Below are positions 9,184-18,217 of a stretch of DNA of 58,835 nucleotides, in pieces; within the stretch, counting starts at the first letter, position 1; each line of letters begins with the position of its first letter. The stretch spans positions 1-58,835 of the forward strand of contig JAJZZP010000084.1 in the NCBI GenBank assembly GCA_021797515.1, written 5' to 3'. Source of the stretch: Bacillota bacterium. GTDB lineage: Bacteria > Bacillota > Sulfobacillia > Sulfobacillales > Sulfobacillaceae. The notes beneath the pieces were generated by a model. The model was not told where the DNA came from and did no database searches. It worked only from the letters and a program-made list of their open reading frames with translations. Both the position numbers and the translations under genes were made by a program.

Positions 9184-10582
9184 ATCGCAAGATTACTCGC
9201 AATGGTACACAGATGTGATCAAAAAGGCGGATATGGTGGATTATGCGCCAGTCAAGGGATTTATGGTGATGAAACCATACAGCTACCGAATGTGGGAATT
9301 TATTCAAGCGGCATTGGACCAGAAATTTCGGGAAACGGGGCACCAAAACGCCTACTTCCCCCTGCTAATTCCGGAACACCTGCTGATTAAAGAAGCTGAA
9401 CATGTGGAGGGATTTTCCGCCGAAGTGGCTTGGGTGACGATGGGCGGCAATGAAGTGTTGGCGGAACGGCTCGCAGTGCGTCCTACCTCGGAAACGGTTG
9501 TGGGCGCCATGTATTCACAATGGATTCAATCTTATCGCGATTTGCCGGTCTTGATTAACCAATGGGCAAATGTACTCCGGTGGGAAAAGTCTACCAGGCC
9601 CTTTCTCCGCACCACAGAATTTTTGTGGCAGGAAGGACATACGGTGCACCGCACCGCGGCAGAAGCTGAAGCGGAAACACGTCAGCAACTGGAGACCTAT
9701 CACGAAATGATGGAAAGTCTGTTGGCGATACCCGTAGTGGCGGGAGCCAAAAGTGCCGGGGAGCGTTTTGCTGGAGCCATCGAAACATATACGTTGGAAG
9801 CCTTGATGGGGGATGGCAAGGCACTGCAATCCGCGACTTCCCACTTTCTAGGTCAAAATTTTGCCAAAGCCTTTGATATTCAATATTTAGATGAAGATGG
9901 CACGTTGAAATTTGGTTGGACGACGTCTTGGGGTTCGTCGACTCGGTTGATAGGGGCATTGATTATGGTTCATGGGGATGACAAAGGATTGCGAATTCCT
10001 CCCCGGGTAGCTCCTATTCAAATCGTGATTGTTCCGATCGGACGGGGCAATGATCGGGAGCCAATCACGCGGTATGCCAAAACCTTGATTGGGAAGTTGA
10101 CTGCCTCGTTTCGCGTGAAGCTGGATGATCGTGATGAATTTACCCCTGGCTATAAATTTAATGACTGGGAAATGCGGGGCGTGCCCTTGCGCATTGAAAT
10201 CGGACCGCGGGACTTGGCTCAGCAGCAGGTGATGGTGGCGCGCCGCGACACTGGGGAAAAGATAGCGGTTGGGGAAGAGTCGCTTCGAGACGTGTTGGCG
10301 CAGTTGCTTGACCAGGTACAAGATACCCTATTGCAACAAGCTCGGCAGTATCAATACGAAAATACGTTTGCGGTTGAGAATTACCATGAAATGGCACATC
10401 ATAACTTTAGGGGATTCTTCATGGGGGATTGGTGCGGTCAAGAGACGTGTGCCGATCAGTTGAAGCAGGAAACGTCGGTGACCATTCGCTGCCTGCCATT
10501 TGATACCGAACTGGCAGGTACAGGGTGTATTGTATGCGGTCGGTCGGGACAGCACCGCGCCTTGTTCGCTCGTGCCTATTAA
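9152..10582 (+). CDS. proS: Prolyl-tRNA synthetase, archaeal/eukaryotic type
   Basis: Class II synthetase that charges tRNA-Pro. The sequence is of the compact archaeal-type group: no editing insertion between motifs 2 and 3, a C-terminal Cys-containing zinc-like domain (CGQETCAD ... GCIVCGR), and a terminal Tyr. Motifs seen are RPTSET, FLRTTEFLWQEGH (motif 2) and GSSTRLIGALIMVHGDD (motif 3). I chose GTG 9152 because AGGAGG (9137-9142) lies nine bases upstream; this gives 476 aa and a 32-nt overlap with ispG. A longer open frame back to 9062 has no similarity. Confidence 0.95.
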   Translation: MGKLLKEITPKSQDYSQWYTDVIKKADMVDYAPVKGFMVMKPYSYRMWEFIQAALDQKFRETGHQNAYFPLLIPEHLLIKEAEHVEGFSAEVAWVTMGGNEVLAERLAVRPTSETVVGAMYSQWIQSYRDLPVLINQWANVLRWEKSTRPFLRTTEFLWQEGHTVHRTAAEAEAETRQQLETYHEMMESLLAIPVVAGAKSAGERFAGAIETYTLEALMGDGKALQSATSHFLGQNFAKAFDIQYLDEDGTLKFGWTTSWGSSTRLIGALIMVHGDDKGLRIPPRVAPIQIVIVPIGRGNDREPITRYAKTLIGKLTASFRVKLDDRDEFTPGYKFNDWEMRGVPLRIEIGPRDLAQQQVMVARRDTGEKIAVGEESLRDVLAQLLDQVQDTLLQQARQYQYENTFAVENYHEMAHHNFRGFFMGDWCGQETCADQLKQETSVTIRCLPFDTELAGTGCIVCGRSGQHRALFARAY

Positions 10583-10628
10583 GAGGTTAACCCTAACGAA
10601 AGAAATGACTTCGGGAAAATGAAGGTGT

Positions 10629-11270
10629 GTGCGGGTGAAAGAACGAGTCGCGGCGATTATTCCGGCGTTTAATGAAGAGCAAAACATCGTATCAGTGTTG
10701 CGCGTGTTAATGGCAGTGCCGGAGATCGATGATATTATCGTGGTCAATGATGGGTCCACCGACGACACTAGCCGGGTTGCCCGTGAAATTGGAGTAAGGG
10801 TCTTGGATTTGGCAGAAAACTCTGGAAAGGGGAGTGCGCTGAAAGCGGGAGCGGAACAGGTTACCGCCGATATTTTGTTGTTTTTGGATGCTGACTTGCT
10901 AGGGTTGACGGTGACGCATGTACAAGAACTGTTGCGTCCCGTAATGAATGGAGACCATGAGGCTACCGTGGGAATTTTTGAGGGAGGCCGAACCTCTACG
11001 GATTGGGCTCAAGCACTTACCCCATTTTTATCCGGCCAGCGGGCTATGCGCAAGCAGCTGCTCATCGGAGCGGACTATCTTGATGGAGCCGGCTATGGTG
11101 TAGAGCTGCAAATGCATCGCCAACTCAAACGTATGGGCAAGGAACCTTATGCAGTGATCCTGCATGACGTGACCCAGGTGATGAAAGAAGAAAAAATGGG
11201 GCTGGTTAAAGGACTGGCTGCGCGCATGAAGATGTATTGGGAGATAATTAAAGAAATCCCTCGTGTGTAA
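10629..11270 (+). CDS. Family 2 glycosyltransferase
   Basis: A soluble GT-A fold transferase of 213 aa. The nucleotide-sugar signature is clear: AIIPAFNEEQNI at the N-terminus, VVNDGSTDDT near residue 37, GKGSALKAG, and the metal-binding FLDADLLGL. It resembles glucosyl-3-phosphoglycerate synthase-like or dolichol-phosphate-mannose-like members but has no C-terminal membrane helices. The acceptor is unknown. The start is GTG 10629 or GTG 10635; AAGG at 10622 favours the second slightly. Confidence 0.85.
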   Translation: MRVKERVAAIIPAFNEEQNIVSVLRVLMAVPEIDDIIVVNDGSTDDTSRVAREIGVRVLDLAENSGKGSALKAGAEQVTADILLFLDADLLGLTVTHVQELLRPVMNGDHEATVGIFEGGRTSTDWAQALTPFLSGQRAMRKQLLIGADYLDGAGYGVELQMHRQLKRMGKEPYAVILHDVTQVMKEEKMGLVKGLAARMKMYWEIIKEIPRV

Positions 11271-11294
11271 GTTAATTATTGTAGGAGGGCGTTG

Positions 11295-14200
11295 GTGTCA
11301 ATGGAACCTCGGGTGATCGAATGGTTGTCAGTGCACGGCTACCCCAATCAATCTCCGCCTTTTGTGGCATTGCAGTGGATCCCGCCGAACACGGTAACGG
11401 TACAGGTGGCCTATCTGCGCTCGGAAGATACCCCCTGGCAGGATGCATTGACTGAGGAATTGGGACGTGCCTGGGGCGTAGACGTGAAATTTCAGGCTTA
11501 TCAATGGCCGAATTCTCCCATAGATCGGGTCCGCCACATTTGGGAAATTAGCCACGCTCGCTTTTTAACATTGGTGCCGACGCATTGCCTTACGATGACG
11601 AATGCAACGGAGATCGACTGTGTGTTTCCCAATCGAGTGGCTGCGGACCTGTTTGAGAAATGGGGCGGGGAGGCGCAGTTGCGTAAATTTTGGCCCGATA
11701 TGCCTGCATGGTCTCACAAGGTTAGCGCACCATCCCCTGCATTGCGGGATCCCGTGGTACCTGTGACCGCACCGACAACTGCCGGGAGGGGCCCGTCGCC
11801 ACGAATTGGACGAGGGGTTCCTCCGACAACACCCGTATCCTTACACAATCTGAGCGAGTCGGGTGAAGTGACGGTAATGGGCAAGGTGTTCGGGGTCGAT
11901 AATCGATTGGCGCGAGACGGGAGCGTTCACTGGACTTGGTCCATCACCGACAACGAGGGGGCCATTCGGGTAAAATTTTCGGAGCGACGGGGGACCCAAC
12001 AGGTTTTCGAACCGTTCACTGAAGGCTCTTGGATAAAGGTACGGGGCGTTCTGGAAGTGGACAAGTTTAGTGAGGAGCGAGTGATTCGCATCAAAGATGC
12101 TGGAATTGTTTCCGCCCCTTCAGCGGTGCACAGCAATACCAATCGGATAGAGTTGCACGCCCATTCAAAAATGAGCACCATGGATGCTTTGATGACCCCA
12201 GGAGACTTGTTTCGCTTGGCCAAGGAAGCCGGCCATACTGCAGTGGCCATTGTCGACCACGGGGGGGTGCAAACCTATCCGGAACTGGAACAGTTGTCCA
12301 AAAAAACCGGGGTCCATGCTATTTATGGCATTGAGGTCAATATGGTGGATGATGCGGTGCCTTCTCTTACCGGCCCGCAATTGGTAACGCCTTGGCCAGA
12401 CACCCCAGTTGTCGTGGTAGACGTAGAAACCACAGGTTTATCTCCTCGGGTTCACGACATTATCGAGATCGGGGCGGTGAAAATTGTTGGGCGGCGGATC
12501 ACCGATCGCTTTCACCGCATGGTGCGTCCTGAACGCCCCATTTCGCAAACCACCATGAAAATTACCGGAATTATGCCTGGCGATGTAGCTAATGCGCCAT
12601 CAGCTGCCGAAGTTGTGGAGGAGTTTTTGGAATTTTCCCAGGGATGTGTTTTGGCCGCACACAATGCACGCTTTGATTATGGTTTCATCTCCTCGGCCAT
12701 TCGCCGACACTTGGGCCGCGAGATTAATTTCCCCTTGCTGGATTCGCTAAACTTGGCACGCACTAGAATCCCTGGATTGAAATCCTATGGATTAAGCGGA
12801 TTGACCCAGCATTTTAGAGTGCCCTTAACCCAACATCACCGGGCTTTGGATGATGCTGAAGCTACTGCGGAAGTATTGATCAAACTGTTGACCGACCCCG
12901 AGGGAAATTGGATCGGGGAAACCGAATTGCGCTGCCTGAAACCCCTGTCTTTTAACGTCGGACGTCCGCAACCGGTGGTCGTGTTGGTAAAATCCCACGC
13001 AGGAATTGAACCACTCTATCGGCTGGTGTCGGAATCACATTTGGATACCTTCTATCGTGTACCCAGGGTTCGCAGATCCGCCTTAGAACAAGGACGAGAT
13101 TACTGGTTCTTGGGTTCCCCGATTCATGGCGGGGAGATATCCGAGTCACTTTTGCGGGGTGACGGACAATCCCAGGTAGAACAACTCATCGGGTTTTACG
13201 ACTACTGGGAGGTAACTCCTCCCGACGGGTTAGTGAAATTGTGCCGAGACGAATTTTTAGCATCACAAGATGAGGTCCACATATTTCTTCAAGAGTTGAT
13301 CGCTATGGGGCGCGTCCGGAATAAGCCGGTGCCAGCGGTTTCTGATGCCCACTACTTGCGGCCAGAGGATAAGGTGTTCCGAGATATTTTGGCGGCGACC
13401 GCCAAAGGCGAGTTGCATGACGCATCGGATGCACTGCACTTAAGAACCGGAGACGAAATGCGGGAGGCCTTTCAGTGGCTCTCATCCGAAGACCGGGATT
13501 ACGTGGTGGATCACTCGCCCACGCGGCTTTTCCAAGGGATCGACGCTGTCAAACCGGTGCCGGATGGCCTATTTGCTCCCACTTTAGATGAGGCCCTGAC
13601 CGTGATTCAGACCGTCCCACGACAACAGGCCGAGGCAATGTACGGCACACCGCTGCCGACGATAGTGGCGGAACGCTTGGAGAAAGAAATTCGATCGATA
13701 ACCGATAACGAATTTTCAAGCATTTACTACATTGCTTATAGGTTGGTAAAGAAGTCCTTGGACGACGGATATTTAGTGGGTTCTCGTGGATCGGTCGGCT
13801 CTTCCCTAGTAGCCACCTTGCTGAAGATTACCGAGGTTAATCCACTGCCACCGCATTACCGTTGTCCGGCGTGTCAGTACTCAGAATTTGTGGATAACGG
13901 CGCATATCATTCGGGATTCGATTTACCTGCCAAAGCTTGTCCCCGTTGTGGACAAGCTCTGTTGGGTGATGGACAAGACATTCCGTTTGAAACCTTTCTA
14001 GGATTTGAAGGCGACAAGGTACCGGATATCGATCTTAACTTTTCTGGGGAATACCAGCCGACCATTCATCGCTATACCGAAGAACTGTTTGGCCAAGGAC
14101 ATGTGTTTCGGGCTGGAACCATCGCCACCGTGGCGCAAAAGACAGCGTATGGGCTGGTGCGGGCATGGGCACGCGATTCCGGACGGGAGCTGTCGATGGC

Positions 14201-15443
14201 CGAAATTGATTGGTTGGCCAGTGGCATCACGGGCGTAAAACGTACTACGGGGCAACATCCTGGAGGTTTGATGGTGGTGCCTCGCGATGAATCCATTTAC
14301 CGATTTTGTCCCGTTCAGCATCCCGCTGACGACCACGCATCAGATGTGGTAACCACACATTTTGATTACCATGCCATCGAAGGCCGTTTATTGAAACTAG
14401 ACCTTTTAGGTCATGACGATCCAACGGCGATTCGCATGTTGGAAGAACTAACCGGAGTTTCAGGTCGGGATATTCCCTTTCAAGATTCCGAAACCATGGC
14501 GCTGTTTCGTGACACGTCTTCCATCGAAGTTTCCCCGGATGCCATCAATTCTGCGGTAGGAAGCCTGGGGATTCCCGAGTTTGGAACACAATTTGTCCGT
14601 CGGATGTTAATTGAAACTCGACCCGCGACTTTTGCCGAATTGATTCGGATTTCAGGACTATCACATGGCACTGAAGTCTGGACTAATAACGCTCAAGAGC
14701 TTATTCGGCAAAAACTGGCTACGCTTTCTGATGTGATTGCGACCCGCGATGATATTATGATTTATTTGCTGAGCCAGGGGTTGGCTCCCAAAGTGGCGTT
14801 CGGGATTTCAGAGTCAGTGCGTAAAGGCAAAGGGCTGAAACCGGACCAGGAAGAGGTCATGCGTCAGCATCAAGTTCCTGACTGGTATATTGGATCGTGC
14901 CGCAAAATCTCGTATCTGTTTCCTAAGGCGCATGCTGCTGCCTATGTCATGATGGGCTGGCGTATCGCTTGGTTTAAGGTTCATCACCCATTGGCGTTTT
15001 ATGCAACATACTTTTCACGGCATATGGATGATTTTGACCCGCAAGTAGCTGTGCTCGGCGTCAAACGGATCAACCAGACGATTTCTGATATCGAGGCCAA
15101 GGGTAATGACGCGACGGCGAAGGAGAAAGGACAAATTTCCGTATTGGAACTGGTGCGGGAGATGCTGGCTAGGGGTTATCGTTTTTATCCGGTGGATTTG
15201 ATGGCTTCCCCGGCAGACAGGTTTGCGGTGCGCGACGACGGTTTGCTTATTCCTTTTGCGGCTTTGCCGGGTTTGGGACTGTCAGCGGCGGAAAATATTA
15301 CTCATGCACGGCAAGAAGCGCCGTTTCTTTCAGTCGATGACCTGCGACGACGAGCGCGTCTGACCAAGAGTGTGATTGATCTGTTGCGAAGCCAGGGGGC
15401 GTTGGACGGATTGGGAGAAACTAGCCAACTTGCCTTTTTTTAA
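11295..15443 (+). CDS. polC: DNA polymerase III alpha subunit, PolC type
   Basis: Gram-positive replicative polymerase of about 1382 aa. In order: an N-terminal domain, an OB fold (about 195-270, GEVTVMGKVFGVD), a PHP domain beginning ELHAHSKMSTMDA, an inserted DEDDh proofreading exonuclease (DVETTGLSPRVHDIIEIG ... AHNARFDYGF ... HHRALDDAEATAE), and the C-family polymerase core. The core has a four-Cys zinc element (CPAC / CPRCG) and the catalytic PDIDLNFSGEYQ. AGGAGGG at 11283-11289 favours GTG 11295; TTG 11292 and ATG 11301 are alternatives. It appears complete and is followed by its own downstream promoter region. Confidence 0.97.
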   Translation: MSMEPRVIEWLSVHGYPNQSPPFVALQWIPPNTVTVQVAYLRSEDTPWQDALTEELGRAWGVDVKFQAYQWPNSPIDRVRHIWEISHARFLTLVPTHCLTMTNATEIDCVFPNRVAADLFEKWGGEAQLRKFWPDMPAWSHKVSAPSPALRDPVVPVTAPTTAGRGPSPRIGRGVPPTTPVSLHNLSESGEVTVMGKVFGVDNRLARDGSVHWTWSITDNEGAIRVKFSERRGTQQVFEPFTEGSWIKVRGVLEVDKFSEERVIRIKDAGIVSAPSAVHSNTNRIELHAHSKMSTMDALMTPGDLFRLAKEAGHTAVAIVDHGGVQTYPELEQLSKKTGVHAIYGIEVNMVDDAVPSLTGPQLVTPWPDTPVVVVDVETTGLSPRVHDIIEIGAVKIVGRRITDRFHRMVRPERPISQTTMKITGIMPGDVANAPSAAEVVEEFLEFSQGCVLAAHNARFDYGFISSAIRRHLGREINFPLLDSLNLARTRIPGLKSYGLSGLTQHFRVPLTQHHRALDDAEATAEVLIKLLTDPEGNWIGETELRCLKPLSFNVGRPQPVVVLVKSHAGIEPLYRLVSESHLDTFYRVPRVRRSALEQGRDYWFLGSPIHGGEISESLLRGDGQSQVEQLIGFYDYWEVTPPDGLVKLCRDEFLASQDEVHIFLQELIAMGRVRNKPVPAVSDAHYLRPEDKVFRDILAATAKGELHDASDALHLRTGDEMREAFQWLSSEDRDYVVDHSPTRLFQGIDAVKPVPDGLFAPTLDEALTVIQTVPRQQAEAMYGTPLPTIVAERLEKEIRSITDNEFSSIYYIAYRLVKKSLDDGYLVGSRGSVGSSLVATLLKITEVNPLPPHYRCPACQYSEFVDNGAYHSGFDLPAKACPRCGQALLGDGQDIPFETFLGFEGDKVPDIDLNFSGEYQPTIHRYTEELFGQGHVFRAGTIATVAQKTAYGLVRAWARDSGRELSMAEIDWLASGITGVKRTTGQHPGGLMVVPRDESIYRFCPVQHPADDHASDVVTTHFDYHAIEGRLLKLDLLGHDDPTAIRMLEELTGVSGRDIPFQDSETMALFRDTSSIEVSPDAINSAVGSLGIPEFGTQFVRRMLIETRPATFAELIRISGLSHGTEVWTNNAQELIRQKLATLSDVIATRDDIMIYLLSQGLAPKVAFGISESVRKGKGLKPDQEEVMRQHQVPDWYIGSCRKISYLFPKAHAAAYVMMGWRIAWFKVHHPLAFYATYFSRHMDDFDPQVAVLGVKRINQTISDIEAKGNDATAKEKGQISVLELVREMLARGYRFYPVDLMASPADRFAVRDDGLLIPFAALPGLGLSAAENITHARQEAPFLSVDDLRRRARLTKSVIDLLRSQGALDGLGETSQLAFF

Positions 15444-15464
15444 CGAGGCTTTGGGGGCAAGCTG

Positions 15465-15488
15465 CTGACATCCACAAATTGCTATAAT
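15465..15488 (+). promoter_or_regulatory. Promoter of the MFS gene (extended -10)
   Basis: TGcTATAAT (15480-15488) matches the extended -10 form seen before rpsB. A CTGACA at 15465-15470 is only 12 nt away, so it is not a standard -35 partner; the extended -10 probably compensates. Transcription would start near 15495, giving the transporter its own message. Confidence 0.55.
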
Positions 15489-15577
15489 ATTTGGTGATGG
15501 CGTAGATTGGGGTTGCTATTATCAATTCGGTTGCGAATCACCATCTGGGTTCAGGATGGCCTCGGACACTTTGGATT

Positions 15578-16708
15578 TTGTGTGCCGCTATCTTTATCAT
15601 TCAGACCGGATACGGACTGATTCTTCCCTTGTTGCCACTATATGCTGAGCATCGTGGGTTTAGTTTGCCTTGGATTGGGGCCATGGCAGCGCTTTATGCG
15701 GCCTCGTCCTTCGTGTCCCAATGGGTATTCGGACGTCAGTCCGATGTTTTAGGCCGGCGAACCTTGCTGCTGTTTGGCTCATTGGCTACCGCGGTGGCAA
15801 CGGGACTCTTTGTGCTCAAGGTGCCTGCAGTGGCTTATCTAGCGTTTCGCGCACTGCAAGGGATTGGCGCCGGCGCTTTCATCCCAGCCGCGAATGCGTT
15901 GATTGGCGACTTGGTTCCTGACGAGAGGCGGGGTTCCGCATTTGGGCTGTTATCCTCGGCCTCGATGGGAGGCTTTGCCCTCGGCCCATTTATCGGCGGT
16001 TTCATGGGAAACTTCTTTGGGTTGCGGGCTCCGTTTGGACTGGGAGCGATATTGGCTTTGTTGGCCACTGGGGCGGTTTTTCAAGGGATGCCGCCAATGC
16101 GTCAGCGACGTCGTGCGAGGACCGAAACCAATCGCTCAACAGGACCTTTGGGGCGGAAACTGTGGACCCTGTATCTGATAAATTTTGGCTGGACCGGCTT
16201 GGTAGGCATGTACGACACGGTGTGGAGCCTTTATATGAAATCACTTGGTGCTTCCAACTTAGTTATCGGCCTGTCGTTCACACTGTTTGCCATTCCGTTG
16301 CTATTGTCGAATTTTTTAGGAGGAGCTTTGGCCAATCGCCCTGGGTGGCGCCGAAAATTGATTATTTGGGGAAGTTTTTTAAACGCCATTACGGTTATTT
16401 TGTATATTGTGTCCCAAAATGCTTGGCTTTCCATTGGTATTTCAGTATTGGAAGCTGTTGCCATGAGCTTTATTGGTCCGGCTCTGCAAGCGTTGTTGCT
16501 TAGTCAGACGCCGGAAGCCCGCAGGGGAACGGTTCAAGGCCAATTTCAGGCGGTGGGTACCTTAGGCGCATTAGTGATGGCCACCTCCAGCGGGATATTG
16601 ATGACTTATAACATTAAGACACCGTTTTGGGCTGGTGCCACGTTGCTTGTAGCTACTGCTGCAGTTTTCGCATGGGGGCAAAGGGCCCATTTTGGCAACA
16701 GCGCCTAG
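15578..16708 (+). CDS. Major facilitator superfamily transporter
   Basis: A 12-helix-type permease, probably a drug or metabolite exporter. Visible features are TM1 with GYGLILPLLPLYAEHRG, the loop-2/3 signature GRQSDVLGRRTLLL (G-x3-D-x2-GRR), and the antiporter-like motif GAGAFIPAANALIGD...ERRGSAFGL. The substrate is unknown. The start is uncertain. TTG 15578 lies inside the first helix; the frame is open up to a TAG at 15503, and an ATT at 15518 behind GGGGTT would add about 20 residues. The gene occupies the place where rimP normally lies between polC and nusA. Confidence 0.85.
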   Translation: MCAAIFIIQTGYGLILPLLPLYAEHRGFSLPWIGAMAALYAASSFVSQWVFGRQSDVLGRRTLLLFGSLATAVATGLFVLKVPAVAYLAFRALQGIGAGAFIPAANALIGDLVPDERRGSAFGLLSSASMGGFALGPFIGGFMGNFFGLRAPFGLGAILALLATGAVFQGMPPMRQRRRARTETNRSTGPLGRKLWTLYLINFGWTGLVGMYDTVWSLYMKSLGASNLVIGLSFTLFAIPLLLSNFLGGALANRPGWRRKLIIWGSFLNAITVILYIVSQNAWLSIGISVLEAVAMSFIGPALQALLLSQTPEARRGTVQGQFQAVGTLGALVMATSSGILMTYNIKTPFWAGATLLVATAAVFAWGQRAHFGNSA

Positions 16709-16726
16709 CGGCTCGTCGGGTTTAGG

Positions 16727-16755
16727 TTGTCGTGCCCTATCCATTGTGGTAGAAT
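16727..16755 (+). promoter_or_regulatory. Promoter of the nusA-infB operon (extended -10)
   Basis: TTGTCG (16727-16732), 17 nt, then TAGAAT (16750-16755), with TGg immediately before the -10. Transcription would start near 16762 and produce a leader of about 125 nt that contains the hairpin at 16818-16845. Confidence 0.7.
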
Positions 16756-16817
16756 ATCCACGTAAAGTTATTGGGTAACCAAAAGGAATAACGCAGTGGC
16801 GTTTGTTTTGGCGACTC

Positions 16818-16845
16818 AGAGTGGGGAGCACGGGCCCACTCTTTT
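16818..16845 (+). terminator. Leader terminator/attenuator before nusA
   Basis: An 8-bp perfect stem, AGAGTGGG (16818-16825) with CCCACTCT (16835-16842), 9-nt loop, followed by TTTT. It sits in the 5' leader, 40 nt before the nusA start. Because NusA itself promotes termination, feedback attenuation of the operon is a reasonable inference. Confidence 0.7.
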
Positions 16846-16886
16846 CGCTTGACAGGGGCAAAGAGTCCGTTAGGGGGGATTGTTCG

Positions 16887-17936
16887 GTGAATGAGGATCT
16901 TATGGCCGCACTCACTGATTTAGAACGCGAGAAAGGGATTGACAAAGAAGTTCTCTTCCAAGCTATTGAGTCGGCACTAATCTCCGCTTACCGCCGAAAC
17001 TTCGGGTCGGTTCAGAACGTGAGAGTTCGGCTTGACAGAGAATTCGGGGCCACCCAAGTCTGGGCGCAAAAGACGGTGGTGAAAGAAGTCCAAGATCATC
17101 GTCTGGAAGTTAGCCTGGATGAAGCATTGTCTATTCGTCCGGGATCCTTGGAAGGCGACATCATCGAATTTGAGGTCACCCCTAAAAACTTTGGACGGAT
17201 TGCCGCCCAAACTGCCAAGCAGGTGATTGTCCAGCGGATTCGCGAGGCCGAACGCGGAATGATTTATGAAGAATTTGTCAATCGCGAAGGAGACATTGTC
17301 ACCGGATTGGTGCATCGTACGGAACGCAATTTGGTCTATATTGACTTGGGGCGCACCGAAGCAATCATGATGCCTAGCGAACAAGTGCCAGGGGAAATGT
17401 TGCGTTCCAATGAACGCATCAAACTTTATGTGGTGGAAGTGAAGAAGACCAGCAAGGGACCCCAGGTGTATGTCTCACGAAGCCATCCGGGCCTGATTCG
17501 CCGCTTGTTTGAATTGGAAGTGCCTGAGATTCATGAAGGAACCGTAGAGATTAAAGGCATTGCCCGGGAAGCTGGGGCGCGGACCAAAATCGCCGTGTGG
17601 GCGGAAGATCCCAATGTAGATCCGGTAGGTTCCTGTGTTGGCAATCGGGGAACTCGGGTGCAAGCCATTGTTTCCGAGTTGCGCGGTGAAAAACTGGACA
17701 TCATCCGCTGGGATCCCGATCCTGCGGTATTGGTGGCCAACGCACTTTCACCGGCGCACGTCACCAATGTTGCGGTAGACCCGACAACCCGCGCGGCTCG
17801 TGTGACGGTTCCAGACAATCAGCTTTCTCTGGGGATCGGTAAAGAGGGACAAAATGCGCGTCTCGCCGCAAAATTGACGGGATGGAAAGTGGATTTGCGG
17901 TCTGAATCGCAAGTTGGGCATGGCGACTGGTGGTGA
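16887..17936 (+). CDS. nusA: Transcription termination/antitermination factor NusA
   Basis: RNA polymerase-associated factor controlling pausing and termination, 349 aa. Domains in order: N-terminal RNAP-binding region (LEREKGIDKEVLFQAIESAL), S1 domain (about 135-200, GLVHRTERNLVYIDLG), KH1 and KH2 (about 205-345, including GNRGTRVQAI and GIGKEGQNARLAAKLTGW). It ends right after KH2, as in Gram-positives, with no acidic repeats. The start is GTG 16887, eight bases after AGGGGGG; the upstream open frame from 16803 crosses the leader terminator and is rejected. Confidence 0.96.
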   Translation: MNEDLMAALTDLEREKGIDKEVLFQAIESALISAYRRNFGSVQNVRVRLDREFGATQVWAQKTVVKEVQDHRLEVSLDEALSIRPGSLEGDIIEFEVTPKNFGRIAAQTAKQVIVQRIREAERGMIYEEFVNREGDIVTGLVHRTERNLVYIDLGRTEAIMMPSEQVPGEMLRSNERIKLYVVEVKKTSKGPQVYVSRSHPGLIRRLFELEVPEIHEGTVEIKGIAREAGARTKIAVWAEDPNVDPVGSCVGNRGTRVQAIVSELRGEKLDIIRWDPDPAVLVANALSPAHVTNVAVDPTTRAARVTVPDNQLSLGIGKEGQNARLAAKLTGWKVDLRSESQVGHGDWW

Positions 17937-17941
17937 GCGCA

Positions 17942-18217
17942 ATGAAAGTCAAAAAAGTTCCGATGCGCACCTGTGTGGGATGCAATCTGTCGCAGCCCAA
18001 AAAATCTCTGATCAGAGTGGTGCGTACTCCGGAAGGAACCTTGTTGGTGGATCGGAAAGGGAAGGTATCGGGACGGGGCGCATATGTCTGCCCCAAGAAC
18101 GACTGTATCCAAACGGCAATCAAGACGCGGCGGTTGGAACGAGCTCTGGAACACGCGTTAGATGTGGACATTGTCGCGGCTTTGATGGAAATCGCGACCG
18201 AGGAGAGTCATGAGTGA
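17942..18217 (+). CDS. ylxR: YlxR-family RNA-binding protein
   Basis: Small basic protein (91 aa) of the DUF448/YlxR family, encoded between nusA and infB in most Firmicutes. The CVGC motif and the GRGAYVCP(K)NDC block are typical, and the fold binds RNA or RNase P in the cases studied. ATG 17942 gives the usual N-terminus; GTG 17933 overlaps the nusA stop and is possible. The stop overlaps the ylxQ start by 8 nt. Confidence 0.9.
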   Translation: MKVKKVPMRTCVGCNLSQPKKSLIRVVRTPEGTLLVDRKGKVSGRGAYVCPKNDCIQTAIKTRRLERALEHALDVDIVAALMEIATEESHE

